DNA of 64,000 bases from Bacteroidota bacterium (GTDB taxonomy: Bacteria > Bacteroidota > Rhodothermia > Rhodothermales > UBA10348): positions 1 through 64,000 of the forward strand of contig JAJCYQ010000043.1 in NCBI GenBank assembly GCA_029262835.1, in the 5' to 3' direction. Below, piece after piece: positions 15,173-23,145 of the stretch. A program made the translations under genes and the position numbers. Numbering within the stretch: position 1 is the first letter of the stretch; every line of letters begins with the position of its first letter. The notes below the pieces were generated by a model that had not been told where the DNA came from, searched no databases, and saw only the letters and a program-made list of their open reading frames with translations.

Positions 15173-16488
15173 TACACGACATGCAGATTGAGGAATCCAT
15201 CCGACTTTTCGCCGAGGCCCGTGAGCTGATGCCGGGCGGCGTCAATTCGCCCGCGCGTGCGTTCGGAGCCGTGGGCGGGCAGCCACTGTTCATTGACCGG
15301 GCCGATGGCGCCACATTGACCGACGTCGACGGCAACCAGTTCGTTGACTACGTGCTCTCCTTCGGGCCCATGATCCTCGGCCATGCCGATCCCGAGGTAA
15401 CGCGGGCGCTGGCCGATACCGCGGCCAGGGGCACCAGTTTTGGCGCGCCGAGTCCGCTGGAAATTGAACTCGTTCGGCTCATCCAGGCCGCCATGCCCGG
15501 TCTTGAGCGCGTACGGCTCGTGAACTCAGGTACCGAGGCGACCATGAGCGCGATCCGCCTGGCGCGCGCATTCACCGGGCGTGACAAGGTCATCAAGTTC
15601 AAGGGCAACTACCACGGGCACGCCGACATGCTGCTCGCCAGCGCAGGATCGGGCGTGGCTACGCTCGGACTGCCCGACTCCCCGGGCGTCCCGCGGCGCG
15701 CCGTCGAAGACACGATTGTGCTACCCTGGAACGACCTTGAGGCGGTGGAGCGCTGCCTGGGGGCCCACCGGGGACACGTTGCTGCCGTCATCATGGAGCC
15801 CGTGACGGGCAACATGGGCGTTATTCCGCCTGCCGATGGGTATCTGGAGGGCATTCGTAGCGCTACAGAGGCGGAGGGCACGCTGCTCATTTTCGATGAG
15901 GTCATGACCGGGTTCCGCGTGCATCCGGGAGGCGCCCAGGCGCTCTATGGCGTGAAGCCCGACATCACAGCGCTTGGGAAGGTGATCGGGGGCGGCCTGC
16001 CGGTGGGTGCCTACGGCGGAAGGCAGGATATCATGGATATGGTGGCCCCCGTCGGCCCGATGTACCAGGCGGGCACCCTCTCGGGCAACCCGCTGGCCAT
16101 GGCGGCCGGCATTGTGACGCTCCGCCGCCTGGCCGAGCCGGGCGTGTGGGAGCAGGTTGCTGGCACCACGCGCCGCGTGGAAGAGGTGATCGGCGAGGCG
16201 GCACGGCGCGCCCGCGTACCCATTCAGCAGACTCGCGTCGGGACTATGTTCACGACGTTTTTTACGAAGTCGGGGAGCCCGCCGGCCGCCATGCACGACT
16301 ACGAATCCGTGGCCGCCTGTGATACGGACCGTTTCGCCCGCTTTTTCAACGGCATGCTGCGCAGGGGCGTATACCTGCCTCCGTCGCAGTTCGAAGCCTG
16401 TTTCGTGAGCGCACGGCACGGCGAACAGGAGATCGAGGCGACGGCCCGCGCGGCCGGCGAAGCACTCCGCGACCTGCAGAATGCGTAG
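15169..16488 (+). CDS. hemL: Glutamate-1-semialdehyde 2,1-aminomutase
   Basis: HemL is a PLP enzyme converting glutamate-1-semialdehyde to 5-aminolevulinate, the second C5-pathway step. The 439-residue protein shows LMPGGVNSPARAFG at 20-33, NSGTEATMSAIRLAR at 119-133, KGNYHGHADMLL at 145-156, IFDEVMTGFR at 241-250, the Schiff-base lysine K271 in ALGKVIGGGLPVGAYGG and QAGTLSGNPLAMAAG. The GTG at 15169 overlaps the hemY stop (GTGA); an ATG four codons later is an alternative start. That the gene lies after hemY, not beside hemA, shows that operon order does not follow pathway order. Confidence 0.95.
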   Translation: MIHDMQIEESIRLFAEARELMPGGVNSPARAFGAVGGQPLFIDRADGATLTDVDGNQFVDYVLSFGPMILGHADPEVTRALADTAARGTSFGAPSPLEIELVRLIQAAMPGLERVRLVNSGTEATMSAIRLARAFTGRDKVIKFKGNYHGHADMLLASAGSGVATLGLPDSPGVPRRAVEDTIVLPWNDLEAVERCLGAHRGHVAAVIMEPVTGNMGVIPPADGYLEGIRSATEAEGTLLIFDEVMTGFRVHPGGAQALYGVKPDITALGKVIGGGLPVGAYGGRQDIMDMVAPVGPMYQAGTLSGNPLAMAAGIVTLRRLAEPGVWEQVAGTTRRVEEVIGEAARRARVPIQQTRVGTMFTTFFTKSGSPPAAMHDYESVAACDTDRFARFFNGMLRRGVYLPPSQFEACFVSARHGEQEIEATARAAGEALRDLQNA

Positions 16489-16534
16489 GAACGGGATGAC
16501 TGGCCGCCGCAGGCCTGTCTCCGTGCGTCGCATC

Positions 16535-16564
16535 TACAATAAATACAATTACAATAAATACAAC
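16535..16564 (+). repeat. 15-bp AT-rich direct duplication upstream of hemH
   Basis: TACAATAAATACAAT is repeated at once as TACAATAAATACAAC, ending 4 bases before the hemH ATG. It is strikingly AT-rich in a GC-rich operon. It may act as an unstructured ribosome landing site or an internal promoter. Confidence 0.75.
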
Positions 16565-16568
16565 GATC

Positions 16569-17654
16569 ATGGCACGGACGTTTGGACTTATCATGCTCAA
16601 TTTCGGCGAGCCCGAGGCGCCGACCATGGAAGCGGTGCAGCCGTTTCTGGAGCGCATTTTTTACAACAATGCGCCGCTCGAGCGCTTTCCGACCGACGAG
16701 GCCCGCCGCGCGCGCTGTCGGGAGCTGGCCGAAAAGCGGGCTCCAGGGCTCATTGAAGACTATGCGCGTATCGGCGGCTCGCCCCTCAACAGGCAGGCGC
16801 GTGAGGAGGCGGCGCTGACACAAAAGGTGCTGACCGGCCGCGGGCACAACGTGCGCACGTACGTGGCCATGCAGTTCACCGACCCCTCGATCAGGGACGT
16901 GGTGGCGAGCGCCCGCGAAGACGGGGTAGATGCGCTCGTCGCGCTTCCCATCTACCCGATCTGCGGCTTTTCCACCAATGTAGCGGCGCTCGAGGATGTC
17001 GAACGGGCAGCCCGTGACATGGCGTGGGACGTGCCCATCCACGAGCTGACGGCCTGGCATCACGATGCGGCGTATACGCGGCTGCGAGCGGAGAACATCC
17101 GCCGATTTGCCGTCGATGCGGGCGTCGACCTGCTCGATGCCGACACGCTGCTCTATTTTTCGGCGCACGGCACGCCCATCAGGTATCTCGAGATGGGAAG
17201 CCGCTATGACGGATACGTCGAGGAGCACTGCAGGCAGATCGCTGAGCTTCTCGGCGGCCCGGCCTGGACGCTGGGTTACCAGAACCACGCCAATCGGGGT
17301 ATTGCCTGGACCCAGCCGGACAACGAAGCGCATATTCATACGCTTGGCGCCAAACGCCTCGTCGTCGAACCCATTTCGTTCGTTCACGAGCAGTCGGAGA
17401 CGCTCGCCGAGCTCGATCTGGACTTTCGAAGCGAAGTCGAAGCGCTCGGCATGCAAATGCACCGCGTACCGGTACCGACCGACCGCCGCGGCCTGGCCAC
17501 CGTCCTCGCTGACCTCGTGACCCCCTTCCTTCTCGGCAATGCACCGGCCACGCGTGGCCTGTACCCCTGTCGCTGTCGACAAAGCGAGGCGGCCGTGTGC
17601 ACAAATGGACACCGCGACGTACCCTGTCATTATGCCCGAACAACAACGTCCTGA
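16569..17654 (+). CDS. hemH: Ferrochelatase (coproporphyrin-type, CpfC) with C-terminal cysteine cluster
   Basis: HemH inserts ferrous iron into coproporphyrin III (or protoporphyrin IX). The 361-residue protein shows the N-terminal GLIMLNFGEPEAP, PIYPICGFST at 127-136, the catalytic histidine H200 in YFSAHGTPIRY and the glutamate pair in PISFVHEQSETLAELD. The C terminus carries four cysteines (C334, C336, C344, C353) and C132 is internal. A CxC plus further cysteines at the end and one internal cysteine recall the [2Fe-2S] ferrochelatases known from actinobacteria. The last residues overlap the next gene by 23 bases. Confidence 0.92.
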   Translation: MARTFGLIMLNFGEPEAPTMEAVQPFLERIFYNNAPLERFPTDEARRARCRELAEKRAPGLIEDYARIGGSPLNRQAREEAALTQKVLTGRGHNVRTYVAMQFTDPSIRDVVASAREDGVDALVALPIYPICGFSTNVAALEDVERAARDMAWDVPIHELTAWHHDAAYTRLRAENIRRFAVDAGVDLLDADTLLYFSAHGTPIRYLEMGSRYDGYVEEHCRQIAELLGGPAWTLGYQNHANRGIAWTQPDNEAHIHTLGAKRLVVEPISFVHEQSETLAELDLDFRSEVEALGMQMHRVPVPTDRRGLATVLADLVTPFLLGNAPATRGLYPCRCRQSEAAVCTNGHRDVPCHYARTTTS

Positions 17655-18417
17655 GGCAAAGCCCCGCGTCCTGCTGCTTCGCAGCGAAGACGGATGCGAG
17701 CCGTACCTGCGCGCCTTCGCGGGCGAAGGGCTGACCGCCGCGTGCGCCGATGTGGTGTCGTTTGAATACCTGAACGAGGAGGCCATGCTGACGGCGCTGG
17801 CGCACCCCCAGGCCTACGGCGGCCTGATTGTGACGAGCCCTCGAACGACGATGGCCTGGGCGCGCTCTGCGCAGGCAAGGCAGCTTCTCGCGGCCTGGAA
17901 CCACGCGCCCCTCTACACCGTCGGCCCCCGAACAGCCAGTGAGGCGGCGGCGCTCGGGCTCGCGCCGCGCGGGCAGGAGGAAGGAGGGGCCGAGGCGCTG
18001 GGTCGCCGCATTGTGCGCGATCAGATGGCGCTGGCCTCCGAGATATCACCGGACGTGCCGCTGCCGCTGCTTTTCTGCTGCGCGGAAGAGCGCCGGGACG
18101 AGCTCCCCGACGTGCTGGCACGGGCCGGCGTGCGCCTGCGCGAGATTGTCGTGTACCGCACCCTGATTCAGCGCGAACCGCCGCTGGCCGAGCCGCCGGA
18201 CTGGGTGGTTTTTTTCAGCCCCAGGAGTATGCGTGCGGCCTCCCACTGGCCCTGGCCGTGGGATCGGATCAGGAAGGCAACAGTCGGCGAAACCGGCAGG
18301 ACAGCCATCCGGGAGTTCGGGTGGGATGCGGAGGTGGCGGTTCCGTATCATGACGTCAAGGCGCTGGTAAGCGGTATTGCGGGGCCAGGCTCTACTATTG
18401 ACATTTCGAACGGATGA
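17632..18417 (+). CDS. hemD: Second, free-standing uroporphyrinogen-III synthase (HemD)
   Basis: This 261-residue protein has the HemD fold pattern: RVLLLRSEDGCEPYLRAFAGEGL near the N terminus, LIVTSPRTTMAWARS, YTVGPRTASEAAALG, then REIVVYRT and VVFFSPRSMRAA in the second half. It would close hydroxymethylbilane to uroporphyrinogen III, duplicating the HemD domain of the HemCD fusion. The two HemD regions look diverged, not recently copied. The ATG at 17632 is chosen as it gives the smallest overlap with hemH; one at 17605 is possible. It is the last obvious heme gene. Confidence 0.85.
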   Translation: MPEQQRPEAKPRVLLLRSEDGCEPYLRAFAGEGLTAACADVVSFEYLNEEAMLTALAHPQAYGGLIVTSPRTTMAWARSAQARQLLAAWNHAPLYTVGPRTASEAAALGLAPRGQEEGGAEALGRRIVRDQMALASEISPDVPLPLLFCCAEERRDELPDVLARAGVRLREIVVYRTLIQREPPLAEPPDWVVFFSPRSMRAASHWPWPWDRIRKATVGETGRTAIREFGWDAEVAVPYHDVKALVSGIAGPGSTIDISNG

Positions 18418-18424
18418 AACGGAT

Positions 18425-19810
18425 ATGACCCACTACGACTACGTCATTCTGGGCACTGGCCAGGCACTTGGCACACTGCTCGGCAAACTCATTCCAACCG
18501 GGAAAACCATCGCGGTCGTGGAAGGCGGCCGCGTCGGCGGTTCGTGCGTCAATTATGGATGCACGCCGACCAAGACACTCGTGGCATCGGCGCGCGCTAT
18601 TCACCAGGCGCGGCGGGGCGATGAATTCGGGTTTCGCGTGTCCGGCCTTGAGGTCAATTACGGCCGGATCCGCGAGCGCATGAACGCCATCCGGAACGGC
18701 TCGACGACGGGACTCACGAAATGGATGGAATCTACCGACAATGTGACGCTCATCCGGGGATGGGGCCGCTTCACTGGCGGTAAGATGATTGAAGTCGGCG
18801 GCACCACGCGCATCCAGGGTGAGACAATTTTCATCAATACGGGTACGCGGCCATCGGCGCCGCCCATCGACGGCCTGGACACTGTGCCGTGGCTTGACAG
18901 CGCCGGCCTGCTTGACCTGGAAGAGCTTCCCGAACACCTGATCGTATTGGGTGGAGGATATATCGGTGCAGAGTTTTCCCAGATTTTCCGGCGGTTCGGT
19001 TCGAAGGTGACGCTCGTGCAGCGTTCCGGACGGATCATGCCACAGGAAGACGAGGACGTGTCCGGTGCGCTCCACGATATCCTGGAGGCAGAAGGAATCA
19101 AGATCATGACCGGTACAGAGACGACGCGTGCCGAGGCGACGCACGCAGGCGGCGTTGCACTCGAGACCAATCATGGCCGCCTCGAGGGCACACACCTGCT
19201 GGTCGCGGCGGGCCGCGTTCCCAATTCAGACCGGCTTGCGCTTGAGAATACGGCTGTTCGCGTCAGCGACCGCGGCTTCATCCAGGTCGATGACCAGTGC
19301 CGGACGCATGAACCGGGTGTCTTCGCGCTCGGAGATGTGAACGGGGAGGGAGCGTTTACGCATACGGCGGTAAACGATGCCGAAATCGCGCTTGACTGCC
19401 TGTTTGGTGGATCGCGTACGGTATCGCTCCGAAATCCGGTCTATGCACTCTTCACCGACCCGCCGCTCGGTCGCGTGGGAATGACCGAGCGGGAGGCGCT
19501 CGCCGCGGGCCACCGCGTGCTCAAGGCGACGCGTCCCATGAGCAAAATCAGCCGGGCGAAGGAAATGAGCGAGACGCAGGGGTTTGCGCTTCTCCTGGTC
19601 GATGCCGATACCGATCTTGTGCTGGGCGCGAGCGTGCTGGGACCCGGAGGCGACGAAATCATCAACATGTTCGCGGCCATCATGCACAGCCAGATTCCGT
19701 GCCGCAATTACCGGCAGGTTGTTCTGGTGCATCCGACCGTATCGGAACTCATGCCGTTCGTGCTCGACGGATTGGAAGAAGTGACCGCGCGTGATCAGGC
19801 GGCGTCCTGA
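18425..19810 (+). CDS. Mercuric-reductase-like FAD/NAD(P) disulfide oxidoreductase
   Basis: This 461-residue protein is a pyridine-nucleotide disulfide oxidoreductase. The FAD fold is at YDYVILGTGQALGTLL (the usual GxGxxG is altered to GTGQAL). The redox disulfide is GGSCVNYGCTPTK, the NAD(P) fold VLGGGYIGAEFSQIF, the second FAD contact VFALGDVNGEG and the C-terminal dimer motif VHPTVSELMP. There is no N-terminal metal-binding domain and no C-terminal CC pair, so mercury reduction is unlikely. It starts 7 bases after hemD, so it may be part of the heme operon. A role in thiol or porphyrin redox balance is speculation. Confidence 0.85.
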   Translation: MTHYDYVILGTGQALGTLLGKLIPTGKTIAVVEGGRVGGSCVNYGCTPTKTLVASARAIHQARRGDEFGFRVSGLEVNYGRIRERMNAIRNGSTTGLTKWMESTDNVTLIRGWGRFTGGKMIEVGGTTRIQGETIFINTGTRPSAPPIDGLDTVPWLDSAGLLDLEELPEHLIVLGGGYIGAEFSQIFRRFGSKVTLVQRSGRIMPQEDEDVSGALHDILEAEGIKIMTGTETTRAEATHAGGVALETNHGRLEGTHLLVAAGRVPNSDRLALENTAVRVSDRGFIQVDDQCRTHEPGVFALGDVNGEGAFTHTAVNDAEIALDCLFGGSRTVSLRNPVYALFTDPPLGRVGMTEREALAAGHRVLKATRPMSKISRAKEMSETQGFALLLVDADTDLVLGASVLGPGGDEIINMFAAIMHSQIPCRNYRQVVLVHPTVSELMPFVLDGLEEVTARDQAAS

Positions 19811-19824
19811 CAGGGTCCGGCGAC

Positions 19825-19864
19825 AAAAAAACGCCTCCTGACGGCGCGGGCTGTCAGGAGGCGC
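19825..19864 (-). terminator. Intrinsic terminator after tRNA-Gln
   Basis: On the minus strand an 11-bp perfect stem (CGCCTCCTGAC with GTCAGGAGGCG, 19832-19863, 10-base loop) is followed by seven T. It stands directly after the tRNA 3' end and also separates it from the convergent oxidoreductase gene. Confidence 0.85.
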
Positions 19865-19868
19865 GTTG

Positions 19869-19941
19869 TTGCCCCACAAGGAGTCGAACCTTGAACCTTC
19901 GGAACCAGAATCCGACGCTCTGCCAATTGAGCTATGGGGCA
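19869..19941 (-). tRNA. tRNA-Gln (anticodon CTG)
   Basis: The minus strand folds as a tRNA. The acceptor stem TGCCCCA/TGGGGCA is fully paired. The D arm reads GCTCAATTGGCAGAGC, the anticodon stem is TCGGA/TCCGA around the loop TTCTGGT, and the T arm CAAGG/CCTTG carries the loop TTCGACT. The anticodon CTG reads CAG, glutamine. The discriminator is A and the CCA end is not encoded. Its own terminator follows at once. Confidence 0.95.
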
Positions 19942-19976
19942 GCGTAGACTGCCAATTTACGGCGAGCGGGAAATTT

Positions 19977-20804
19977 TTACAACTGGCTGGCGCCGTCTGC
20001 GGTGGCTTCGGTGTCTGCGGCGGCTTCGGCGTCTATGGTAGCTTTGGCGTCTACGGTGGCATCGGCGTCCACCGCTGCCGCGGGTACGCCCCGCCAGGCG
20101 GCAATCTGCTCCACGATCATGCCGCGAACATGGGCTGTAAGCGCCACACCGTCGTCCCACGTCGATGTATCGACGGGATCAAATACGTGAAGCCGGATGG
20201 TGCGGGGCGGGCCGAACTTCCAGCCGTCCCTCGGCAGCATGTCGAATGTGCCATCGAGCGCAATGGGAAGTACAGGTACACCCAGCTTCATGGCGATCTT
20301 GAAGGCGCCGTCGTTGAACGGGAGTACGCGGCCGTTGGGCGAGCGTGTGCCTTCAGGCATGATCATGACGCTCATGTGGCCGCGGATGCGCTTGGCCACT
20401 TCCACCATGACGGCCGCCCGGCTTCTTCTGTCGGAGCGATCGACGGCAATATCCTTGGCCTTGTGCATAAGCCAGCCCAGGATGGGAAGCCGGAACATCT
20501 CGGCTTTACCTACCCACTTCATGTCCCACGGCAGGCGGCTCACGACCGGAATATCTGCAAACGACTGGTGGTTGCAGACCACGATATATGGATTCCGGAT
20601 GTTTTCAGGGTAGCGCCCGGTGATGGCCACCCGCCACATCGGATTGGCGGCCACCATCATCCACCCGAGGCGACGGAACTGGCGGCCCGTGGCGTAACTC
20701 CATTCGTCTTTATCAAACAGGCTGGTCACCCACATGACGGGTACCCAGATCAGGATGAGTAGTGAAATAGACAGCCAGCCCCATAGGGAGCGCAGTACAA
20801 CCAA
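19977..20804 (-). CDS. 1-acyl-sn-glycerol-3-phosphate acyltransferase (PlsC-like)
   Basis: This 275-residue membrane enzyme has an N-terminal hydrophobic helix (about 5-27) and the acyltransferase motifs NHQSFADIP (H and D of the HX4D site, near 78-86), the block around GWLMHKAKDIAVDR and MPEGTRSPNG. It would acylate lysophosphatidic acid in phospholipid synthesis at the inner membrane. The last 30 or so residues are an unusual tail of six-residue repeats (DADATV, DAKATI, DAEAAA and so on), made by an 18-bp tandem repeat. This tail is outside the catalytic fold. Confidence 0.88.
   Translation of the reverse strand: MVVLRSLWGWLSISLLILIWVPVMWVTSLFDKDEWSYATGRQFRRLGWMMVAANPMWRVAITGRYPENIRNPYIVVCNHQSFADIPVVSRLPWDMKWVGKAEMFRLPILGWLMHKAKDIAVDRSDRRSRAAVMVEVAKRIRGHMSVMIMPEGTRSPNGRVLPFNDGAFKIAMKLGVPVLPIALDGTFDMLPRDGWKFGPPRTIRLHVFDPVDTSTWDDGVALTAHVRGMIVEQIAAWRGVPAAAVDADATVDAKATIDAEAAADTEATADGASQL
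19983..20072 (-). repeat. 18-bp tandem repeat (4-5 units) encoding the acyltransferase tail
   Basis: Four units beginning at 20001, 20019, 20037 and 20055 match the plus-strand pattern GGYRGCWTYGGYGTCYRY; 19983-20000 is a fifth, more diverged unit. The unit keeps frame and encodes six residues, alternately acidic and small. Confidence 0.8.
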
Positions 20805-20884
20805 TGTGACCTCCGTGCGTAGTTTGTGCCCCGCTACTTGTTCAACACGCTTTCAACGCGCATCCAAAGATACCGGAAGTCGCC

Positions 20885-21520
20885 GTGTATGTCCTGAAAT
20901 ATTTCTTTGAAGAACCGGCGCCACTGGGACTCGGTCACCGGGGGTACGTGGCCGCGACCGATCTCGAAACCGGACGCATGGGAGCGTCCGTGCTGCCGGA
21001 AACGTTGACCCGGCTTGTCGATGGCCTGTTGCCAACCGAACGCACGTGTTTCTGGAGCGATAAGGCGGGACGTGCAGCCTCTGGCGCGGGTGATGGTATG
21101 GCCTTCGAAGACCTCACGGCGTCTGCCCAGGCGCTGCCCGGGGCACTGACCCGTCGGGCACAGAGCGTACTCATCATAGGGGGACCCTACAGGGCTTCGG
21201 CGCACGGAGCGGCCGCGGCCGAGCTGCTCGTGGAGGGCCTACGCGAGGCGGCAAACGCTGCGCGGCTGCTCATCGAGGCCGGGCTGACGCTGCTCTTACC
21301 CGAGCCGTCTCACGACGGTCTGGACTGGGCCATCCACGCGCCGGACGCATTGTCAGGGCGCGTCCGCGTGCTCGCGTGCGACATGGTGGCAGAACACCAC
21401 GACCTGGAAGCCTATGTGATTCCGTTCCAGATGGCCCGGAGCGAGCACAAATTCTACTTTGAGCTCTACGACCGGTCGCTCTTTGATGATTACCGGATGG
21501 GCGTGACCGAGAACCTGTAG
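20885..21520 (+). CDS. Hypothetical protein, GTG start
   Basis: This 211-residue protein is not recognised. Coding likelihood rests on a long open frame with sensible, aromatic-rich composition (YVLKYFFEEPAP at the start; YVIPFQMARSEHKFYFELYD near the end) and no obvious gene on the other strand. The only suitable start in frame is GTG at 20885. The frame stays open further upstream without an ATG. No signal peptide or membrane segment is evident. Its last 31 bases overlap the end of the convergent lipoprotein gene. Confidence 0.55.
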   Translation: MYVLKYFFEEPAPLGLGHRGYVAATDLETGRMGASVLPETLTRLVDGLLPTERTCFWSDKAGRAASGAGDGMAFEDLTASAQALPGALTRRAQSVLIIGGPYRASAHGAAAAELLVEGLREAANAARLLIEAGLTLLLPEPSHDGLDWAIHAPDALSGRVRVLACDMVAEHHDLEAYVIPFQMARSEHKFYFELYDRSLFDDYRMGVTENL

Positions 21521-22986
21521 CCAGCTGCTGTTTCTTCGGATGTGACGTCACCGCTGTCATGCGTGACAACGCGTGGCGCCGACCCTCCTTCAGGCGGTAG
21601 TACGATTTCGATCGATCCATTCTCGCCGTTGAGCTCGATGGTAATGGAACTGATTGCCGGGATGGCCGGCGCATCCGGATCAATGTCTTCCACGACAAAG
21701 AACTGGAACTCGGTGATACCCGCACCTCGCACGACGTGCTCGAAGTTCAGTCCGCCAGAGAACGAGGTTTCCGGGATCTGGACTTCCGTGTTTCCGGTCG
21801 CCTTGACCGCTGTGCCTTCCGCCGCGACGGAGATTGTCGTGCCAGCAACGAGGGGGTTACCATTGAAGTCTGTGACCGTCAACGAATAGGCCTGACCAAT
21901 GCGCGCCACGCCGGGTGAAACCTGTACGACCGGCGTCCCGGTGAATACCACGGGCGTCGTGGACGTGACTACGTTCTGCTGGTCATCGGCAGTGACGGCC
22001 GTGACATGGGCAATCCCGTCAGGCGGCAATGGGTTGGCGCTCGTAAGGTTGACGGAGCCGCGGCCCTCGGCATCGGTCAGCGTTGATCCCCCGACGATTC
22101 CGTGTGTGGAACTGAAATTGACCGACGTTCCCGGACGGACCGGGTTGGAGAACCTGTCTCCTACAATGACGGAGATTTCATTGGTCAGCCCAATGACATT
22201 CAGGCCCGGGAAATTCCGCCGAACGGGGCCGAGCGAAAAATGTGCCTGGTCCGGATGACCACCATGAATAGTGAGCGCAACGGGCTGCGAACGGACGGTT
22301 CGTCCAGCCACGTCGGTTTCCGCGATGACCTGTACGACGCCGGCGCGCGTACCACTCGAAAGCGTTACTTCCACCTGTCCCTGGTCATTGGTCTGGGCCT
22401 CCTGTGGGGCAATTTCCTCGCCGCCGCCAGGGCGGACGCCGAAGGAAAACCGGACGCGGCTCGACTGGTTCAGAATGACCGGTCGACCCACTGAGTCGGC
22501 GAGTTGAAAGGTCAGCGTGGCCACTTCCTCGGAACCACTCTCACGTACACCAATGACCGATGCCGTCTGGCGGAGCAACAACATGTTGGCAGCGCGGCCT
22601 GACTCGCGGGGGGCATCGGCCGCCGGACTGAGCGACAGATTGGGCACCGTGATGGCCCGTTCGGCCAGCGCCAGCACCTGTGTAGCCGCTTCAGAAAATC
22701 CATCTTTCGTAGCCCGGATGGACAAATCCATGGTGCTGTCTATTTCAACCACGGCTTCGTATCGGCCGTCGGTCGTGGTTTCGAAAAGAAGATCAAACGG
22801 CAGGATGCGCACGAATGCGCCAGCAATGGGCTCGGCGGTTGAAGCGTTTATGACCTGCCCGGAGAGCGAAACAACTCCTCCCGTCTCCGTTTCGTCGTCC
22901 GGCCGGAATGCGTCGCATCCAGCGGAAAAAAACAGGGCAACGAGGAGCACAGGCAGGATATGGTGCGATGCAAACGGTCGGGGCAT
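21490..22986 (-). CDS. Lipoprotein with bacterial Ig-like domains
   Basis: This 498-residue exported protein starts at MPRPFASHH and has a signal sequence ending in a lipobox (FSAGC). A carboxypeptidase-regulatory-like beta-sandwich follows (VSLSGQVINASTAEPIAGAFVRI), then two or three Big_1-type Ig domains, each with the pattern of free valine, threonine and asparagine strands (VGDRFSNPVRPGTSVNFSST; VTDFNGNPLVAGTTISV). Such domains are structural, and surface attachment or adhesion is the usual inference. An upstream in-frame ATG at 23052 lacks signal-peptide character and was not used. Confidence 0.8.
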   Translation of the reverse strand: MPRPFASHHILPVLLVALFFSAGCDAFRPDDETETGGVVSLSGQVINASTAEPIAGAFVRILPFDLLFETTTDGRYEAVVEIDSTMDLSIRATKDGFSEAATQVLALAERAITVPNLSLSPAADAPRESGRAANMLLLRQTASVIGVRESGSEEVATLTFQLADSVGRPVILNQSSRVRFSFGVRPGGGEEIAPQEAQTNDQGQVEVTLSSGTRAGVVQVIAETDVAGRTVRSQPVALTIHGGHPDQAHFSLGPVRRNFPGLNVIGLTNEISVIVGDRFSNPVRPGTSVNFSSTHGIVGGSTLTDAEGRGSVNLTSANPLPPDGIAHVTAVTADDQQNVVTSTTPVVFTGTPVVQVSPGVARIGQAYSLTVTDFNGNPLVAGTTISVAAEGTAVKATGNTEVQIPETSFSGGLNFEHVVRGAGITEFQFFVVEDIDPDAPAIPAISSITIELNGENGSIEIVLPPEGGSAPRVVTHDSGDVTSEETAAGYRFSVTPIR

Positions 22987-23145
22987 GACAATGTCGGTAT
23001 GCTTGGATACCCGGGGTATCGACCGTGCATGGACACGCTTAAGGAGGCGCACATGCCTTGAATGCGTGTCAAGATCACGTTAACTTGGAAACAGAACGCG
23101 CGTGCGCGGCGATTAAGCAGGTCCTCACACTTCTGACTACGAGCT

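Noticed and set aside
18425-19810. Mercury-resistance (mer) operon
   Set aside because: Only a reductase-like flavoprotein is present; the mercury-binding domain, the C-terminal cysteine pair and merR/T/P genes are all absent.
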